DNA of 64,000 bases from Ochotona curzoniae (GCF_017591425.1 NW_024467120.1:8494001-8558000); one strand, 5' to 3'; positions 23,926-36,260 are shown, numbered from the stretch's first letter. The notes: generated by a model from the letters alone, not told the origin. A program made the numbers and translations.

Positions 23926-24540
23926 AGATACCTTTAAGGTGTCTAGCATACTTTTGACTTTGACTGGTTGCCATTTGTTCCATGTTGTTCCGTGTGCTTC
24001 CATTCTCCTTATTGAATCCATTCATTCAGTGTGTAGTGACTGAGCTTTGTCGTTTAATGCACTGCACTGTATAATGTGCTCTGGTGTCTCTTAATAGAAG
24101 CCTGCCTGGCCCACCTCCACTGGTAACACACAACATGCTCTTCCCAGCCACCGTGGCTTTGCTTTACAGTTGAGAAGGTGAAATCCCCTGAAGTAGTATC
24201 TCACTCATGTTTTGTGTCTTCCACTTGCAACATTATGCATATTTGTAAAGCATTTTCTTTCTGTCTTATCTCATACAAATTGTCACTTGTCTGCCCATAA
24301 GATTACTCTGATTCTGTTACTGAATTCTTCTTTCCTTGGTCTCAGTCTTATTGTTCTGCTCCTCTCTTCAACCAATAAGCACACTCGAGTTTTGCCTTCA
24401 TCCCACTCATTTACTCACAATTACTAGGTTCTTGAAAGTGTGTCTGCATAGATTATGATTTTTTTCTTCCTTATTCCTTGTCTTCAACACCAGCAAATTC
24501 ATAGACCAGTGAGTAACAGTGGCCAATGTCTGTTCCCACT
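23926..24540. other. Unassigned non-coding DNA
   Basis: Pyrimidine-rich sequence around 24240-24420 with an open plus frame (24212-24427), but no domain or exon evidence. It may be a diverged ancient repeat. Confidence 0.35.
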
Positions 24541-24835
24541 CTACTGGATTGATTGATGGATTGGTTGGTTGATTGATTGGAAAGGTTTGGGAGAGAGAGG
24601 TCTTCTACCCACCAGATCACTCCTGAAGTACCCTGTATCAGGCAGAAGCCAGAAGCCTAGGACTTCATCTCGGTCTCTCACATGGGCGACAGGACCCCCA
24701 GTACTTGGGTCATCGTTACTCCCTCCCTGAGTCTGCCTTAGCAGAAAGTTGGAGTCAAAGGAAGATACAGCTGTTGAGCTCAATCTCTCTGATACACTGT
24801 GCTGTGCCTTGAACAGCAAGGCATCCCCAAACTCT
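24541..24835 (-). mobile_element. Older CSINE
   Basis: Antisense SINE. A TGATTGATTGG-type simple repeat replaces the usual tail, then GAGAGAGGTCTTCTACCCACCAGATCACTCC, CTAGGACTTCATCTCGGTCTCTCACATGGG, and a poorly matching head near 24800. The minus frame 24879-24541 lies over it and is not a gene. Confidence 0.7.
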
Positions 24836-26330
24836 GCACTAACGGCTCTTAAATTATGAAAGGAGAAAATTCTTGGCAAGCATTCTATTTGTTACCTTTT
24901 TTTTGAATAATCAAGGACTTCTTTTCCTTTTTTTTGATACCTGAATATCTGAGTTTGAATATTAAAGATTGAGCCATTGTAGTACCTGGGGGTGTTGCTC
25001 AAACTTCTGTCTTGTGAAGAGTTGTGTTATAGTAGTGTGCACATCAAATTTCTTGACTTTTCACCTCATCAGTAATAGTCTACCCTTTTCAGGTATTTGT
25101 GCCTTAATCTCTGACCTTGATTAGATTTACCTTAGTTATGGACTCCTGTTTGTGTGTAGTTTTGTAAAAGAAAAATGCTAGTGTAATAAATGATTGTAAT
25201 GCTAGAATTTGGATTTCTTTATTATCCCCGGAAGGATTTTTGAAACCTTAACTGTTATTTCCTTGGTGTTATTGTATAAAGACATCTCCAGGTGTCCAAG
25301 CCTGTCAGCTCTGTCCGTGAATGAAATTCCTGCATATCCGTGTCTAGTTAGCATCATGTACCATGGTAGAAAATGTGCCTTGTTTTATATGTGCATTATA
25401 TTCATTAATTCTCTCCCTTTCAAGGACAGATTGGCCCATTGAGGAGGTTGTGCAGTGTGCACTGATGGACACACTCCTTTGAAGATTGTTTTATTACAAG
25501 GACAGGTGGATAAGGCCCAGATAATTAGGCATGTCTTACTCTAATTCTTGCCCACCGCAGTTGATACGTTTTGGGTTTCTGCTCACAGCTCTCCTACAGG
25601 CCTTGAGTGTCTTGTCTGCTCCATGGTGCTGCCAATTAGATTTGATGGTGGAACCGGCTATCTGCGCTTCAGATAGCTTCAGAATGGGTCTTGTATCAGT
25701 TGTTTATGTTTCTTCCTTTGGTAAATCAACTGTCATTGATTCAGCAATAACAATGCAAGCAGAAGCTTACAGCTCTAAGCATTTTTTTTCCAGAGCTTTT
25801 TTTTCTGAATCTCGATTGTTATAAATGAGTCCAAAGAATCCACCACCTGGTCCCATATTAATTATTGATGATATTTAAGCATTGTTGCCAATTTTGTGGC
25901 ATGCTGACGAGGTAAACCCCAATAACTTGGATATTAGATAGCTTTTTAAGAGTTAAATAGAATACATTTACCAGTTAACAAATATGATTTATTATGAATA
26001 ATTGTTTGCCAGAAATTTTCTATAAATGTACAACTCAAGAGATTGCAAAACCCCTAGATGCTAATCATAGTGCTCTCTGGGAAAAACCCAAGAGGCAAGA
26101 CTGGAAAGCAGTTAGAATTTGCTAATCAGAAGAATAATCAGAGTATTGTGTCCTGTTTTGAGAAAGGCTCTATAAATATAACCAGGTTACTGACTTAAGA
26201 AAATACAGAAAGGAAAATTACAACAGCAAGTGTTATGATGCCAATGTATGCAGTCTGGTGGAGAGGAAGTCTGGAATAAAAGACTTGGACGGTGTCAGTA
26301 AAGTTACTGATAAATTGAGCAACTATTGTG
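24836..26330. other. Unassigned AT-rich non-coding DNA, about 1.5 kb
   Basis: No gene or recognised repeat. The frame at 25531-25824 (97 residues) has no recognisable domain. Confidence 0.4.
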
Positions 26331-26580
26331 AACAAGTCATGTGCGAGAAGATTTATCTGCACAGTTCTCACAAACCCTGAAAAGGAATTTTGAGCTACTC
26401 ATGCATTTTACAGTATCTCCATTTTATTAATAAAGGAAATAAAATTTAGAGAGGTTGAGGGATCAGTTCTAATCAGTTGTTTAGTGCCGAAGAATTCAAC
26501 TATAGAGCTGAAATTTGAACCCAAGGTCAGTGTGTCCAAACATCAGCCTCACCAACTATGGTGTATGTCCTTCACTAAGA
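26331..26580 (-). mobile_element. MIR SINE
   Basis: Antisense MIR in the expected order: TTCTCACAAACCCTG, GCATTTTACAGTATCTCCATTTTATTAATAAAGGAAA, TTAGAGAGGTTGAGGGATCAG, TAGAGCTGAAATTTGAACCCAAGGTCAGTG, then CACCAACTATGG. This follows 'ctcacaacaaccctatgagg..ccattttacagatgaggaaactgag..gagaggttaag..ggattcgaacccagg'. A clear ancient copy. Confidence 0.85.
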
Positions 26581-27197
26581 CTACCTTCGTAAGCTCTTCT
26601 AGCTACCCACTCACACAGAGTCCTACAGCCAAACAGGCGGATTGCAGATGACTTTCTTCCCTTCTGTCCCCAGTGTCTTCTTGACATATTCAACAAGTCC
26701 TTTTAGTCTACTCCCAAGCTCTAGGAATCATTGCTCTGGCTTTTATTCCCCTCTACATTTTTTTTAAAACTATAAGATTCACCCATCTGTAGATGAAGCT
26801 TGTCTTGTGTGAAAATATGCATTTATCCGACTGACAAAAAAATGTCTGGTTGATTTGACAGTTGCATATCTTACTAAAGTAGATGGACGATCTGATTATA
26901 ATTTGTCTTTTCATGTTGCCTTTTGGGCTGGGGAAAATTAATTAAGATGCTAAGTACAGGTGTTTGCCTGAATATATGTTTTTGAAAATATGTTTTATAA
27001 AGGAACAAAAATAGCATGGACATATAGTCTTGTATCAGTATGAGCCTAGATATGAAATTATAACTAAAATTAGAACTGAATATTGTACTATAGTATCATT
27101 AAATATAATTCAAATTCATATCGATAAAAATATAATGTTGGTGATTAAAAGCAGAAGCACATTAAAGTATCCAAAAATCATACAAAGTTTCAGAGAA
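26581..27197. other. Unassigned AT-rich non-coding DNA
   Basis: Very AT-rich toward 27000-27190; nothing recognised. Confidence 0.45.
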
Positions 27198-27527
27198 TTT
27201 TTTTAGGTTTATTTATTTTTGTTGCAAAGTCAGATATGCAGAGAGGAGGAGAGACAGAGAGGAAGATTTTCATTCCGATGATTCACTCCCAAAGGAGCTG
27301 CAACGGCCAGAGCTGAGCTGATCCAAAGCCAAAAGCCAGGAGCTTCTTCCAGGTCTCCCACGTGGGTGCAGGGTCCCAAGGCTTTGGGTTGTCCTCTACT
27401 GTTTTCCCAGACCACAAGCAGGGAGCTGGATGGGAAGCGGGGCTGCTGGGATTAGAACTGACGCCCATATGGGATCCTGTGGTGTGCAATGCTGAGGACT
27501 TTAGCCACTAGGCTACCATGCCGGGCT
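27198..27527 (-). mobile_element. CSINE, young copy
   Basis: Antisense full-length SINE from TTTTTTTAGGTTTATTTATTTTTGTTGCAAAGTC to CTACCATGCCGGGCTC. It carries intact tail, middle and box B regions (GATTAGAACTGACGCCC). Overlapping frames on the minus strand are SINE-derived. Confidence 0.93.
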
Positions 27528-27544
27528 CAAAATTTTTGTTTTTA

Positions 27545-27760
27545 TAACTGTTTTGCACACAATTTACTGAGAGCCTTTTATTGGACACCTTCATTGGGCT
27601 AGAAACTGGATCTAGAGCTGGGACCTTGATAAAAATATGGCATAGTCTCAACAGAAAAGATAGCATGTGCCAAGTGTCTGACGTGATTGGGAAGTGGCAG
27701 GTGGAGTTAGAAAGGAGGCAGGGAGAGCCAAAGCGAACGGGCATCCACGTGAGAATAGTA
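27545..27760 (-). mobile_element. Probable L2 LINE 3' end fragment
   Basis: Antisense L2-like order: AATTTACTGAGAGCCTTTTATTGGACACC, TGGGCTAGAAACTGGATC, GACCTTGATAAAAATATGGCATAGTC. It compares with 'tttattgagcgcctactatgtgccaggcactgttctaggcgctggggatacagcggtgaacaagac'. Strongly diverged. Confidence 0.5.
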
Positions 27761-29095
27761 AGAGAGCAAAGCAGACAAGTGGGCGGGGCTGGATCCCGTC
27801 CCGGTTTCACCGCACACATCCCACAGAGCATCATTTGCCTTGCTGGCTCTGCGTGCGTACGCGGAAGTCTGTTCCCATCTGTCCCGTTCTGACTGCCGAG
27901 GGAACTCGCACTATGCATGCAATCTCTTCTCTCCTGTCTGCTCAACAAGTCCCTCGCTAATGGATCCTTTCCACTAACTTTATAGCTTGATTACAACTCT
28001 TCCAACTCACTCTCAAATGACCTCTGCTTGCCTCCCTCGCCCTCCGCAGGTTCAGCTATCTCTCCTTTCCTTTCTGGGCATGGTTGTTGAACACTTTCAT
28101 GTCTTTACCTCCGTATTCTCCATTCACCCTCTCTAACTCCCGTTTCTATCACTCCATCAGCAGCTTTTTGTAAGTTCACAGTGTGGTGATGCTGGGAATT
28201 CCTTAGCCATCTTCCCAGCAGACTCCCTGAAGATCATCCTGCTTCTGAACTTGTCTCAGCTTCTGCAGTATACCACTGTCTCGTCCTACCTGTAATGCTG
28301 GCGATATATACTCAATTTTCTCCTCAATTACTCAGTTATCCTCAAAATACCTGTTCGCTTACTCCTCATTGCTTCCAAATTGAATGTCCTCCTTCCCTGG
28401 TTTAATAGGAGGACTGATATAACATGGAAAGTGACAGCACAAACATAAGGGATTGAATGCTTTGGGTTTGTCCCAGCTATTTGGCTTGGCGAAGTAAATT
28501 CTCAAGGTTCCCCTGTAGGCTAAGGAAGAATGATCCTAGTGTGAGACTTTGCTGTCTAGTTATTGTGCAGATAAGGAGACTTTCTACAGTGTTTAAAGGC
28601 ATGCTTGGCAAACAGGAGATGCTCCTTGACCACATGGCTGTGGTTGTGGGTGAAGCATGGACTTGTATCAACTACTTGCACATGTGTTCAGCAGCCTGTA
28701 TACATCTCCCCTCTCATATCTCAAAGTCTGTCAAACTCAAAGGACCCAAGACTCGATGCTTAGTGTTTTGGTAATTCTTGCCCAATCCCTACCCATCCCC
28801 CCCCCCAAATGAAAGTGTTCTCTTCTAGTATTGCTTGACTCGATGCATATCCCAACCATCTTGTCATTTGCACGGGCCGTCAAGGTGGATATCACGCCCA
28901 GCGTCGTTCTTGTTTGTCTTGTTTCCGTTTTGCCACCAGAGCTTTTCATCTTTTCCCTCCTTCAGTTTTTTTAGTATGTCCAATGTAACCAAACTAGCTA
29001 AAGATCATCATCATTCATGTTGCGTTTTATGAAAACTAAGGTGTCCGTGTTTTTTTCTTTAGTTATCACCACCCCCCATGAGTTATGCCCCATGT
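27761..29095. other. Unassigned non-coding DNA, possibly L2-derived in part
   Basis: 27760-27910 is locally CpG-bearing (for example GTGCGTACGCGG). 28000-28400 is pyrimidine-rich and may be further L2 3' UTR, but I could not confirm this. A C10 run sits at about 28797. The frames at 27508-27948 and 28457-28774 lack domains. Confidence 0.35.
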
Positions 29096-29430
29096 TGCCA
29101 GCATTTGCCCCCTGCCTTCCCATGACTAAGGATAATGAGCAGTCACTCACATGGAGCCCTGCTCAGCATCTCCCATCTTTCTTCCTTCATCGTTCGCGCC
29201 TGTGTGCTTTCTATGACGTTCACACATCCTACTCTGCCTGACAAATAAGGTCTGATTTGTTCAATTCACTAAGCCAAGTGCTCTCCACTGTCCCAACTAC
29301 CGGTATCCATTAGATCTCAAATTAGACATCACTTTTTTCAGGATGATTCCTTAACCCTGTCATCTATTTTAGATCACTGCAATATAGCCTCCCACACTTT
29401 ATTCTTCTTCAGAATATGTGTCTCAAATTT
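29096..29430 (+). mobile_element. L2 LINE 3' region
   Basis: Sense L2 order: CTCCCATCTTTCTTCCTTC, GATCTCAAATTAGACATCACTTTTTTCAGGATGATTCCTTAACC, TTTTAGATCACTGCAATATAGCCTCCCACAC, TTTATTCTTCTTCAG. This matches 'caggtctcagctcaaatgtcacctcctcagagaggccttccctgacc..tttatttttcttcat'. An old copy, clearly aligned in order. Confidence 0.65.
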
Positions 29431-30008
29431 TAATGCAATTGTTGAGGAGACTTTCCAACAATATCCTCATTTTTGATGAGGGTATTGATTACAGTTGAGT
29501 ACTATGAAAGGATGCAGATTGCAATCAACAGAAGGAAGGTGGATGTGGCGGACTTGAGGAAGAAACAACCCTAAGACACTAGATGTCCTCTTGCAGTGGA
29601 ATCACAGGAGCAATACTTAGGTCTTTCAGCCACAGTGTGCAACACCATGTGTGAAGTTTGTGAGCCCTGGAAGCCCACCTCACCTGAACCTTGTGTTAAG
29701 GGTATTTGCTGGTACTCCATCGAGTAGCCTTGCAGCACCTTAACTACCCAAGGTTCCCAGACTGAACCTGACAAAGCAGAGACCAAGGACTCAGGTGTGA
29801 AAAAGCAGTCACTACAAATTGCATTATTTCCATAAACTGATGTGGCCTCAATCTACAGGTATACAAAGATACTCTTACCTCAGCAACAGACTCAGTGATG
29901 GCACAGCTGAAACCAGTCCTGGAGACCTTGGGATATGCAGGGTTTGAGCAATATAGTCTTGCTGAATTAACCCTTTCTCTTATACTTTTCTGTGGTGTTA
30001 GTACCATG
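29431..30008. other. Unassigned non-coding DNA
   Basis: Two overlapping minus frames (29571-29786, 29744-30007) exist but show no domain. No repeat family recognised. Confidence 0.4.
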
Positions 30009-30140
30009 CAAGGGGACTTCAGAAGTTTGTGGGAATGGAATTAAAGATAGGTTTATGGTGAAGAATTCTTGAAATATCTATGTAGTATTTTCATTATATA
30101 TAATATATAATATAATCCTTTTTCAAGACTCCTCTGTGCA
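30009..30140 (+). mobile_element. Mariner-type MITE
   Basis: Starts GGGGACTTCAGAAGTTTGTGGGAATGGAATTAAAGATAGGTTTATGGTG and ends near TTTTTCAAGACTCCTC. The outer parts form terminal inverted repeats of the 'gggtcttcaaaaagttcatgg' type. The middle carries a TATATAATATATAATATAAT tract. Same family as 21734 and 35062. Confidence 0.6.
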
Positions 30141-30780
30141 TGGGTTTCCAATCTTTATACCAAATTAAGCATATTTTAAAGCTCATTTTTCATAAATGTT
30201 TAAAGTACTCTCATAAACTCAATTTTAGCATGGTAACTAACACAAAGTATTTTTGTAAATATTCGTAGAAAGGACATGCAAAATAAAATTTTCATTATCT
30301 GTCTCTTTCCAGGTTATATTTCTGCCCTACTGCTTTCTTAGTTTTTCATTATGATATCTCAGTATGCATTTTTTATTTTTAATTGGTACTGATGAATGAT
30401 ATATAGTCAGAGTCAAAAATATTTATCAAATTCATTTCCCAATTGTATTCCTATGCTGAAAAGTTTTGCACTGTCTGTATTTTAAATTGTAAAACAGCAT
30501 GCATTTTTTACAATTATATGCGGAATAGGTGCAGTTGTATAGCATGTTAGATGACATCCCTTGACACCACCATAGTTATTTCTAAGAGGAGGAGGTGTTG
30601 ACTCAGAATCTGACTTACAAAATGCAGTAATCATGACAAAGTGAACCCGAAACCACTGACTACACAAAGGAATATTTGAAAGTTCATGAAAAAAAATAGT
30701 ATTAAAAAGCATGTTTTAATACATTGACATAATGCATTAAATTGTATCAATGCATTTGAAATCTATGTGGAGCTCATAGT
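30141..30780. other. Unassigned AT-rich non-coding DNA
   Basis: Very AT-rich; nothing recognised. Confidence 0.4.
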
Positions 30781-32790
30781 ATTAATTTGCAATGTGCATT
30801 TTAATGATCTCTTATTTTAATGTTATTATTTTCCATAATAAAGTTTTATAAGTATATAGATTCCTATCTCCCACTCTTCTTCCTCCCTCCCAGTTCTCTC
30901 CTCCTACCATCTTCCATCATATTATTACAATAGTGTAGTCTTTCAGTAGCAGTCCTAAGTCCAACATTCTGCTTTCTAAGGGTATCATGGACAGCATAGT
31001 AAATATAGGTAATAGTAGATAATCTATCAAATTGTCAAGGGGTATTTCACGGTTTTGTTGGGAGTCCTCCCTTTTATTCAGGGGAAGAGATGTATAATGC
31101 CATATATCTTCACTTCCAGGTATCCTAGTCTTCAATATACAGTTCATTTATGAAAATATGTGTATATACTTGTTTACTTACTTATCTATTTATTTTGTGT
31201 TTTGCATGAAGATTGTTTTGCGTTGAGAGATCATATGATATTTGTCCTCGGGGGCTGGCTTATTTTGCTGAGCATAATGGTCACCAGTTGGGACCACTTC
31301 ATTGCAAATAATAGAATTTTGTTCTTTTTAATGGCTGTGTAGTATTCCATGGAATACATGTACCACAGTTTATTTATCTATTTTTCTTTCAGCAGGTATC
31401 TAGGTTGTTTGCAAGTCTTTGTTGTGTGTTTTGCTGCAGTAATTACAGGGATACAGGTTGCTTTGTTGTATGCATATTTTACTTCTTTTGAATATATTCC
31501 CAGAAAAGGGCTAGTTGGGTCATTCAGTAGATCAATTTTGAGTTATCTTAGCTATCTTAGTAAGTGGAACCTCCATGTGGTTTTTATTTGCATTTCCCTA
31601 ATAGCTAGATAGCCTGTGCATTTTTTTCATATATCTGTTAGCCATTTGAAAAAATTCTTTGGAAAATTTTCTGCTTATTTTCTTCATCCATTTCTTCACA
31701 GGGTTGTTTGTTTTCTACCATTGAGCTGTTTGTAAATCCTGGATGTTAGGACATTATCAGTTAGCAGTGTGCAAAGATTTTTTCCCATTCTGTTGGTAAC
31801 CTCTTCACTTTGTTGATCATTTCCTTTGTTGTACAGAAGCTTTTTAGCTTGATGTAGTCCCATTTGTTTACTTTGGCTTTGACTGCCTGTGCTTTGGTGT
31901 CTTTCCTAAGAAAGTCTTTACTTTTTCCTAAGAAGTCTTTACTTATATCTTGTTGAGTGCTTCCTATGTTTTCCTCTAGCAGTTTGATGGTTTCTGGGTG
32001 CAGATTTAGGTCCTTGATCTTTTTAGAGCTGATTTTTCTATAAGGTGACAGGTGGGGATCTTGCTTCTTACTTCTGCAGTGTGCTATCCAGTTATCCCAA
32101 TAGCATTTGTTGAAGAGACCAGCCTTATTCCCTGGGTTATTTTTTGTTGAAGGTTAGTTCACTGTGCGTGTCTGGGTTCACTTCTGGGACTTTTCCTCTG
32201 TCCCATTGATCTCTGTTTTTGTACCAGTACCAGACCGTTTAGGTGAGCACTGCTCTGTAGTATGTCTTAAGGTCTGGAATTGTGATTCCTCCAGCTTTAT
32301 TTTTTTTCTTCAAGACAGCTTTGGCTATTAGTGGTTTCCGGCATTTCCAGATGAACTTTTTTTTTAATTACCTGAGAAGCTGTGTTGTTGGGATTTTCAT
32401 TGATATCACATTGAATCTGTATATGACTGTAAGTATGACTGACATTTTGATAAAGTTGATTCTACCAAATCCAGGAACATGATATTTTTTCCTATCTTTT
32501 AATAATATCTTCATTTATTTCCTTTTTTAATGCTTTGTCATTTTCATTACTGATCCTTTACTTATCTTGGTTAGACTTATTCCAAGGTACTTAAACTTCT
32601 TCTCTGCTGTTTTATGTAGGAGTATTCTTACAAATTCTTTCTCAGCCATGGAGTTGTTTGTATATACCAAGGCCATCAGTTTGTATTCATTGATTTTGTA
32701 TTCTACTACCTTGCCAAAATCTCCTATGTGTTCTTACAGTCTCTTTATTGAATCTTTTGGTTCCTATATGTGTAGAAATGTGTAGTGTGT
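30781..32790 (-). mobile_element. L1 LINE relic: 3' UTR and ORF2 C-terminal half
   Basis: About 2 kb of minus-strand L1. From the left: 3' UTR (TATAGATTCCTATCTCCCAC through TGGGACCACTTCATTGCAAATAATAG and GCTGTGTAGTATTCCATGG), then ORF2 C-terminus (GGGTTGTTTGTTTTCTACC, GTTGATCATTTCCTTTGTTG, TTGTTGAAGAGACCAGCC), then the post-RT region (AAGGTCTGGAATTGTGATTCCTCC), then part of the RT domain. It is less decayed than the L1 at 1-2330 and carries no nested SINE, so it is probably younger. A local duplication lies near 31905-31940 (CTTTCCTAAGAAAGTCTTTA then CTTTTTCCTAAGAAGTCTTTA). It is 5'-truncated and non-coding. Confidence 0.88.
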
Positions 32791-35061
32791 AAATACAGTT
32801 CTTTTAGCCTCCCATGCATTGAGTTTTACCTTGTATGCTTTCAATAGGGAAAACAAGTTCCCTGGAATTAGCATAGCTATCCCCATCTTCTCTGTAAAAT
32901 TGAATAGTGAAATGGCCTCCTGCTGTTCCTTGGTTTCATAACGGTTGAGGCCCTCGTGCATCCACGCACTTTGATCCACCCACCACACCCACATTCTCTT
33001 CTTGGGCAGGAGTTAAAAGCAGGCAGGCTCATTTCAGCAATTAATTTAAATTTATCTTCATTAAAAATTCTTCTGTTGTGGTATTATTACATTATATCCC
33101 AAAGTGTAAAATAAATACCCATAAGTCTGTGCTTATATGAAATTTTTCAAGAAATAAATTCATGGAAGAAAAAGAGACAGTTTTCCTCTGCAGAACTTCA
33201 AATTATTTATGTGTTGCCCATAAGTGGGTAGAACAGAGCTCTGCTCTGTATGGGTGGGGTGTGCAAACAGTGACTTCCTTCCAAAGGAACCAGATGAGAG
33301 GAAGAACGCCTTTGCTGGGGAGAAATGCGTCCACCACTGCCCCAGTCAGAAGGTTCAGGTTCATGGCAGAAAGGAGGGCTTGCGGGTGAGCTACACCCTG
33401 ATGCGGCAATGACATTATCAGAACAATGCTTTGTCAGACTTCCTCCCCTGAACCCAAAGCTCAGTCGCCCCACGGAAAACCAGTGGACAGTCTCCAGCTG
33501 GAGAACATTCTATCAAATACTTGTAGCTCAAACTGCTAAAATCATGAAAAAAAAAAAGGAAAGAAAAGAAAAGGGAAAGTCTAAGAAATAACCTAACCGG
33601 ACATGACAAATAAATGTTATATCCTAGAACAAAAAATTTAGGTCAAAAACTCAATAAATTTGAAAACAATATGAGCTTTAGCTAATAACACTCTATTGAT
33701 TTGTTAATGTGCAATATATGATAAGCATATTAATGATAGAAGAAACTGGGATTCTGTAGTATCTTAGCCATTTTCTGGCACATCTGAAAGATGTCCACAT
33801 TTTTTAAACATTGACATTTTTTATTGTGTGATAGTTTTTCAGTTTAATCTCATTCTTACTTATTGAAATTCGCTTTATCATAAATTCCACTTGTTTTTGC
33901 TTAAAAATGACCTCAAGTAGATTGGAGTTAGAAGTTTTTTTTTTTTTAATGCAATTGTCATAAGGTTGATTTTTCTACAGCAGACGCTGGAACCATGACA
34001 TCACCATTTAATTTTTGAAAAATAGCTATCTTCTGTGATTATGATTTCTTAAGATCGTGTAGGAAAGTTGAAATGTTGTAAGATGCTATGAGTCATAGGG
34101 TATATCCAGTTTAGAAGTAACAGAACAAAATCATTAGGTTCGCTAAATAAATTGGCATAAAATTAAAACCAGTATTTTTGAGGACCTGCACCCAGACAGT
34201 GTGTCTGTAAGACAGACTTTACAAACTTAGCCTGATTCATTTTTGGTTTTTTTTTTTTCTGAGGATATGATTCTTTTCTGTAATTACTGTTCTGTTTTCT
34301 CTGACAGGCTATCAAGTATTGGCTGCCTTGAGCCCTTGTGAATTGAGTTATTCTCAGTAATGCTCTGTGTTATGAGGGCAGTGTTTGAGTGGCTGTCCAT
34401 TGTGATCTCGTTATTTGGAGCTTTACATAAAGCAGGTGGTTCATCTCATCGTCATTTTTCTGCATCCGGACTTTGCCATCTTTTCTTTGGCTGCTCATCC
34501 TGCTTTGTCCCTCGCAGACGTAGGATCCTCCATTTTGTCCAGCTTGTTTGGCCCCTCCCAATCTTTACTCTTGATGCTCTTGAGTTGTTTTCGGACTTTG
34601 TCAAGGCCCTCCCTGTGTGACCATGCATCTATATTTTTGCTCGAATTAATTCCCCAGAGGCTTTGCAGGAGCTAATTTTATTCGTTGACCGAACAACTCT
34701 GATTCCAATCAGAGGTGACGGTTACTTTCAGCAGGCGCCAGGCTAATGTCCGTAGCCAGAGAGCAGGCAGCCCTTGATCTGTGACCCCGTGATCCTAGTG
34801 CTGCCCAGCAGTGCAAGTTCTAATGACTCACATGCCTGGAGCTTGAATCTGTTGTTTGCCCAGACCTCTTTACCAGTCTTTCCTGATTTAGAGAATGTTT
34901 CGGTTTGATCTGCATTATGACTCTCATCTCAGGAACACAAGGTTTCTAGCCAGATCAGATCATAAGCTTGCCTCAGTTGCATGTTAACACATCTGTCTTC
35001 TGGTAGTTATTGATTCTCTACAGACCTCCATTTCCTCATTTGAAAAGTAAGAATACTAATT
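32791..35061. other. Unassigned non-coding DNA, about 2.3 kb
   Basis: No gene or repeat recognised with confidence. 33160-33600 has frames on both strands (up to 89 residues) and moderate GC but no domain; an A-rich run follows at about 33547. The minus frame 32994-32764 is outside the L1 match and has no known domain. Confidence 0.4.
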
Positions 35062-35190
35062 TGGAGGTACTTAAAAATGATTAGAAAAATGGAATTAAAA
35101 ATAAGGTTATAGTGGGATAAAAATGTTAAAATCATGCAGAGTTTTGTCACAGTAGTTTTCTGTGAAGACCTGCTTAGTGAAGACCCCTTG
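35062..35190 (+). mobile_element. Probable mariner-type MITE
   Basis: GGAGGTACTTAAAAATGATTAG, AAAATGGAATTAAAAATAAGGTTATAGTGGG, AATCATGCAGAGTTTTGTCACA and GTGAAGACCCC follow the same layout as the copies at 21734 and 30009. Diverged, so moderate confidence. Confidence 0.45.
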
Positions 35191-35216
35191 GCAGAGCTGG
35201 TATAAAAATTAAATAG

Positions 35217-35498
35217 AGGTGGGCATTTGACCCAATGATTAACATACCCCATTGAGATTCCAACATGCCATATCAAAGTGAATGGATTCAGGTCCTGGCT
35301 CAGCCCGATTCCCATCTCCTGCCAATGTAGATCCTGCAAGGAGGCAGGAGACACCTCAAGGATTTGGGCCTTCACCTCCCACGTGGTACGTTTGAATTTA
35401 GTTCCTGGCTTCTCGTTTTGACTTGTCTCAGCATCAGCCATTGCAGGATTTGGAGAGTAAATCAGTAGATAGGAGGTCTCTTTCTCTCTGTAATAAAA
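35217..35498 (+). mobile_element. Older CSINE
   Basis: Sense SINE: GAGGTGGGCATTTGACCCAATGATTAACA head, ATTCAGGTCCTGGCTCAGCCC, CAGCATCAGCCATTGCAGGATTTGGAGAGTAAATCAGTAGATAGGAGGTCTC, then CTCTCTGTAATAAAA. The microsatellite that follows grows directly out of its 3' tail. Confidence 0.8.
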
Positions 35499-35690
35499 TG
35501 GATGGATGGATGGATGGATGGATGGATGGATGGATGGATGGATGGATGGATAGATGGATAGATGGATGGATGGATGGAAAGGAAGGAAGGAAGGAAGGAA
35601 GGAAGGAAGGAAGGAAGGAAGGAAGAAAGAAAAGAAAGAAAAGAAAGAAAAGAAAGAAAAGAAAGAAAGAAAGAAAGAAAGAAAGGAAGG
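35499..35690. repeat. Compound microsatellite (ATGG)n-(GGAA)n-(GAAAA/GAAA)n
   Basis: About 190 bases: about 18 ATGG units with two ATAG variants, then about 13 GGAA units, then GAAAA and GAAA units. It abuts the CSINE tail on the left. The right two thirds are pure purine on the plus strand. Lysine- and glutamate-rich frames across it are artefacts of the repeat. Confidence 0.98.
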
Positions 35691-36050
35691 TAGGTTTCTA
35701 AACCTGCTTTACAAAGTCTGGTTCTGTATCATGTACAATGAGATACTCTCATCAGCATGATGGCTCATGGGGTTGTTGGCTTCACCTTTTTTTCTTACCA
35801 ATTCCTGATTTCTGCTGCTCCCAGTCATGGCTCAGTCTCACAGGTTGATTTGTATATTTGCCTGATTTTCTAGTCAGTGTTGTCAATGATCTGTGTTATC
35901 TTTCAATCTTTGTGTTCCACTTTAATTTTTAAGATGCCAATCTATAGGTTACTAATAGAATAGGGTTCATTGTTGGAAACGTGTGATTAGAAATGTTCTT
36001 TTTCTTTCTTAACATTTGGCAGTCTGTTTCCTACAAAAGTGAGAAAGAAG
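35691..36050. other. Unassigned non-coding DNA
   Basis: Nothing recognised. Confidence 0.4.
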
Positions 36051-36245
36051 GCAGACAGGATGCCAACTCTGGGGCACCTCATAGCCTATGTTTGCAACCA
36101 GTCTCCCCCCTTTTTGATTATGTGACCTTGTTCAAGTTACTTTACTTCTCTGTGGCTGCAATTTCCTCATCTGTACAATGGAGATAAAAAAATAGTGTCT
36201 AACTCAGCAAATGTGGAGTACTCAGAATGGTGCCTCTTGTATAGC
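36051..36245 (+). mobile_element. MIR SINE
   Basis: Sense MIR: TTATGTGACCTTGTTCAAGTTACTTTACTTCTCTGTGGCTGCAATTTCCTCATCTGTACAATGGAGATAAA, then GTGTCTAACTCAG. It matches the MIR core 'gtgtgaccttgggcaagttacttaacctctctgtgcctcagtttcctcatctgtaaaatggggataa' closely for its age. Confidence 0.9.
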
Positions 36246-36260
36246 AGGCAATAGCAAATT

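Noticed and set aside
27761..27910. Small CpG-bearing patch as a possible promoter
   Set aside because: It is short and lies between repeat-like sequences, with CpG density well below the 46-47 kb segment.
32764..32994. 77-residue minus-strand frame beside the L1
   Set aside because: It does not align with the ORF2 order I recognise and has no domain; too short to call.
35499..35690. Regular repeats suggesting a CRISPR-like array
   Set aside because: Simple 4-5 base units without spacers, in mammalian DNA; it is a microsatellite.
35423..35760. Lysine/glutamate- and Met-Asp-Gly-rich open frames
   Set aside because: Direct translation of the ATGG/GGAA/GAAA microsatellite.
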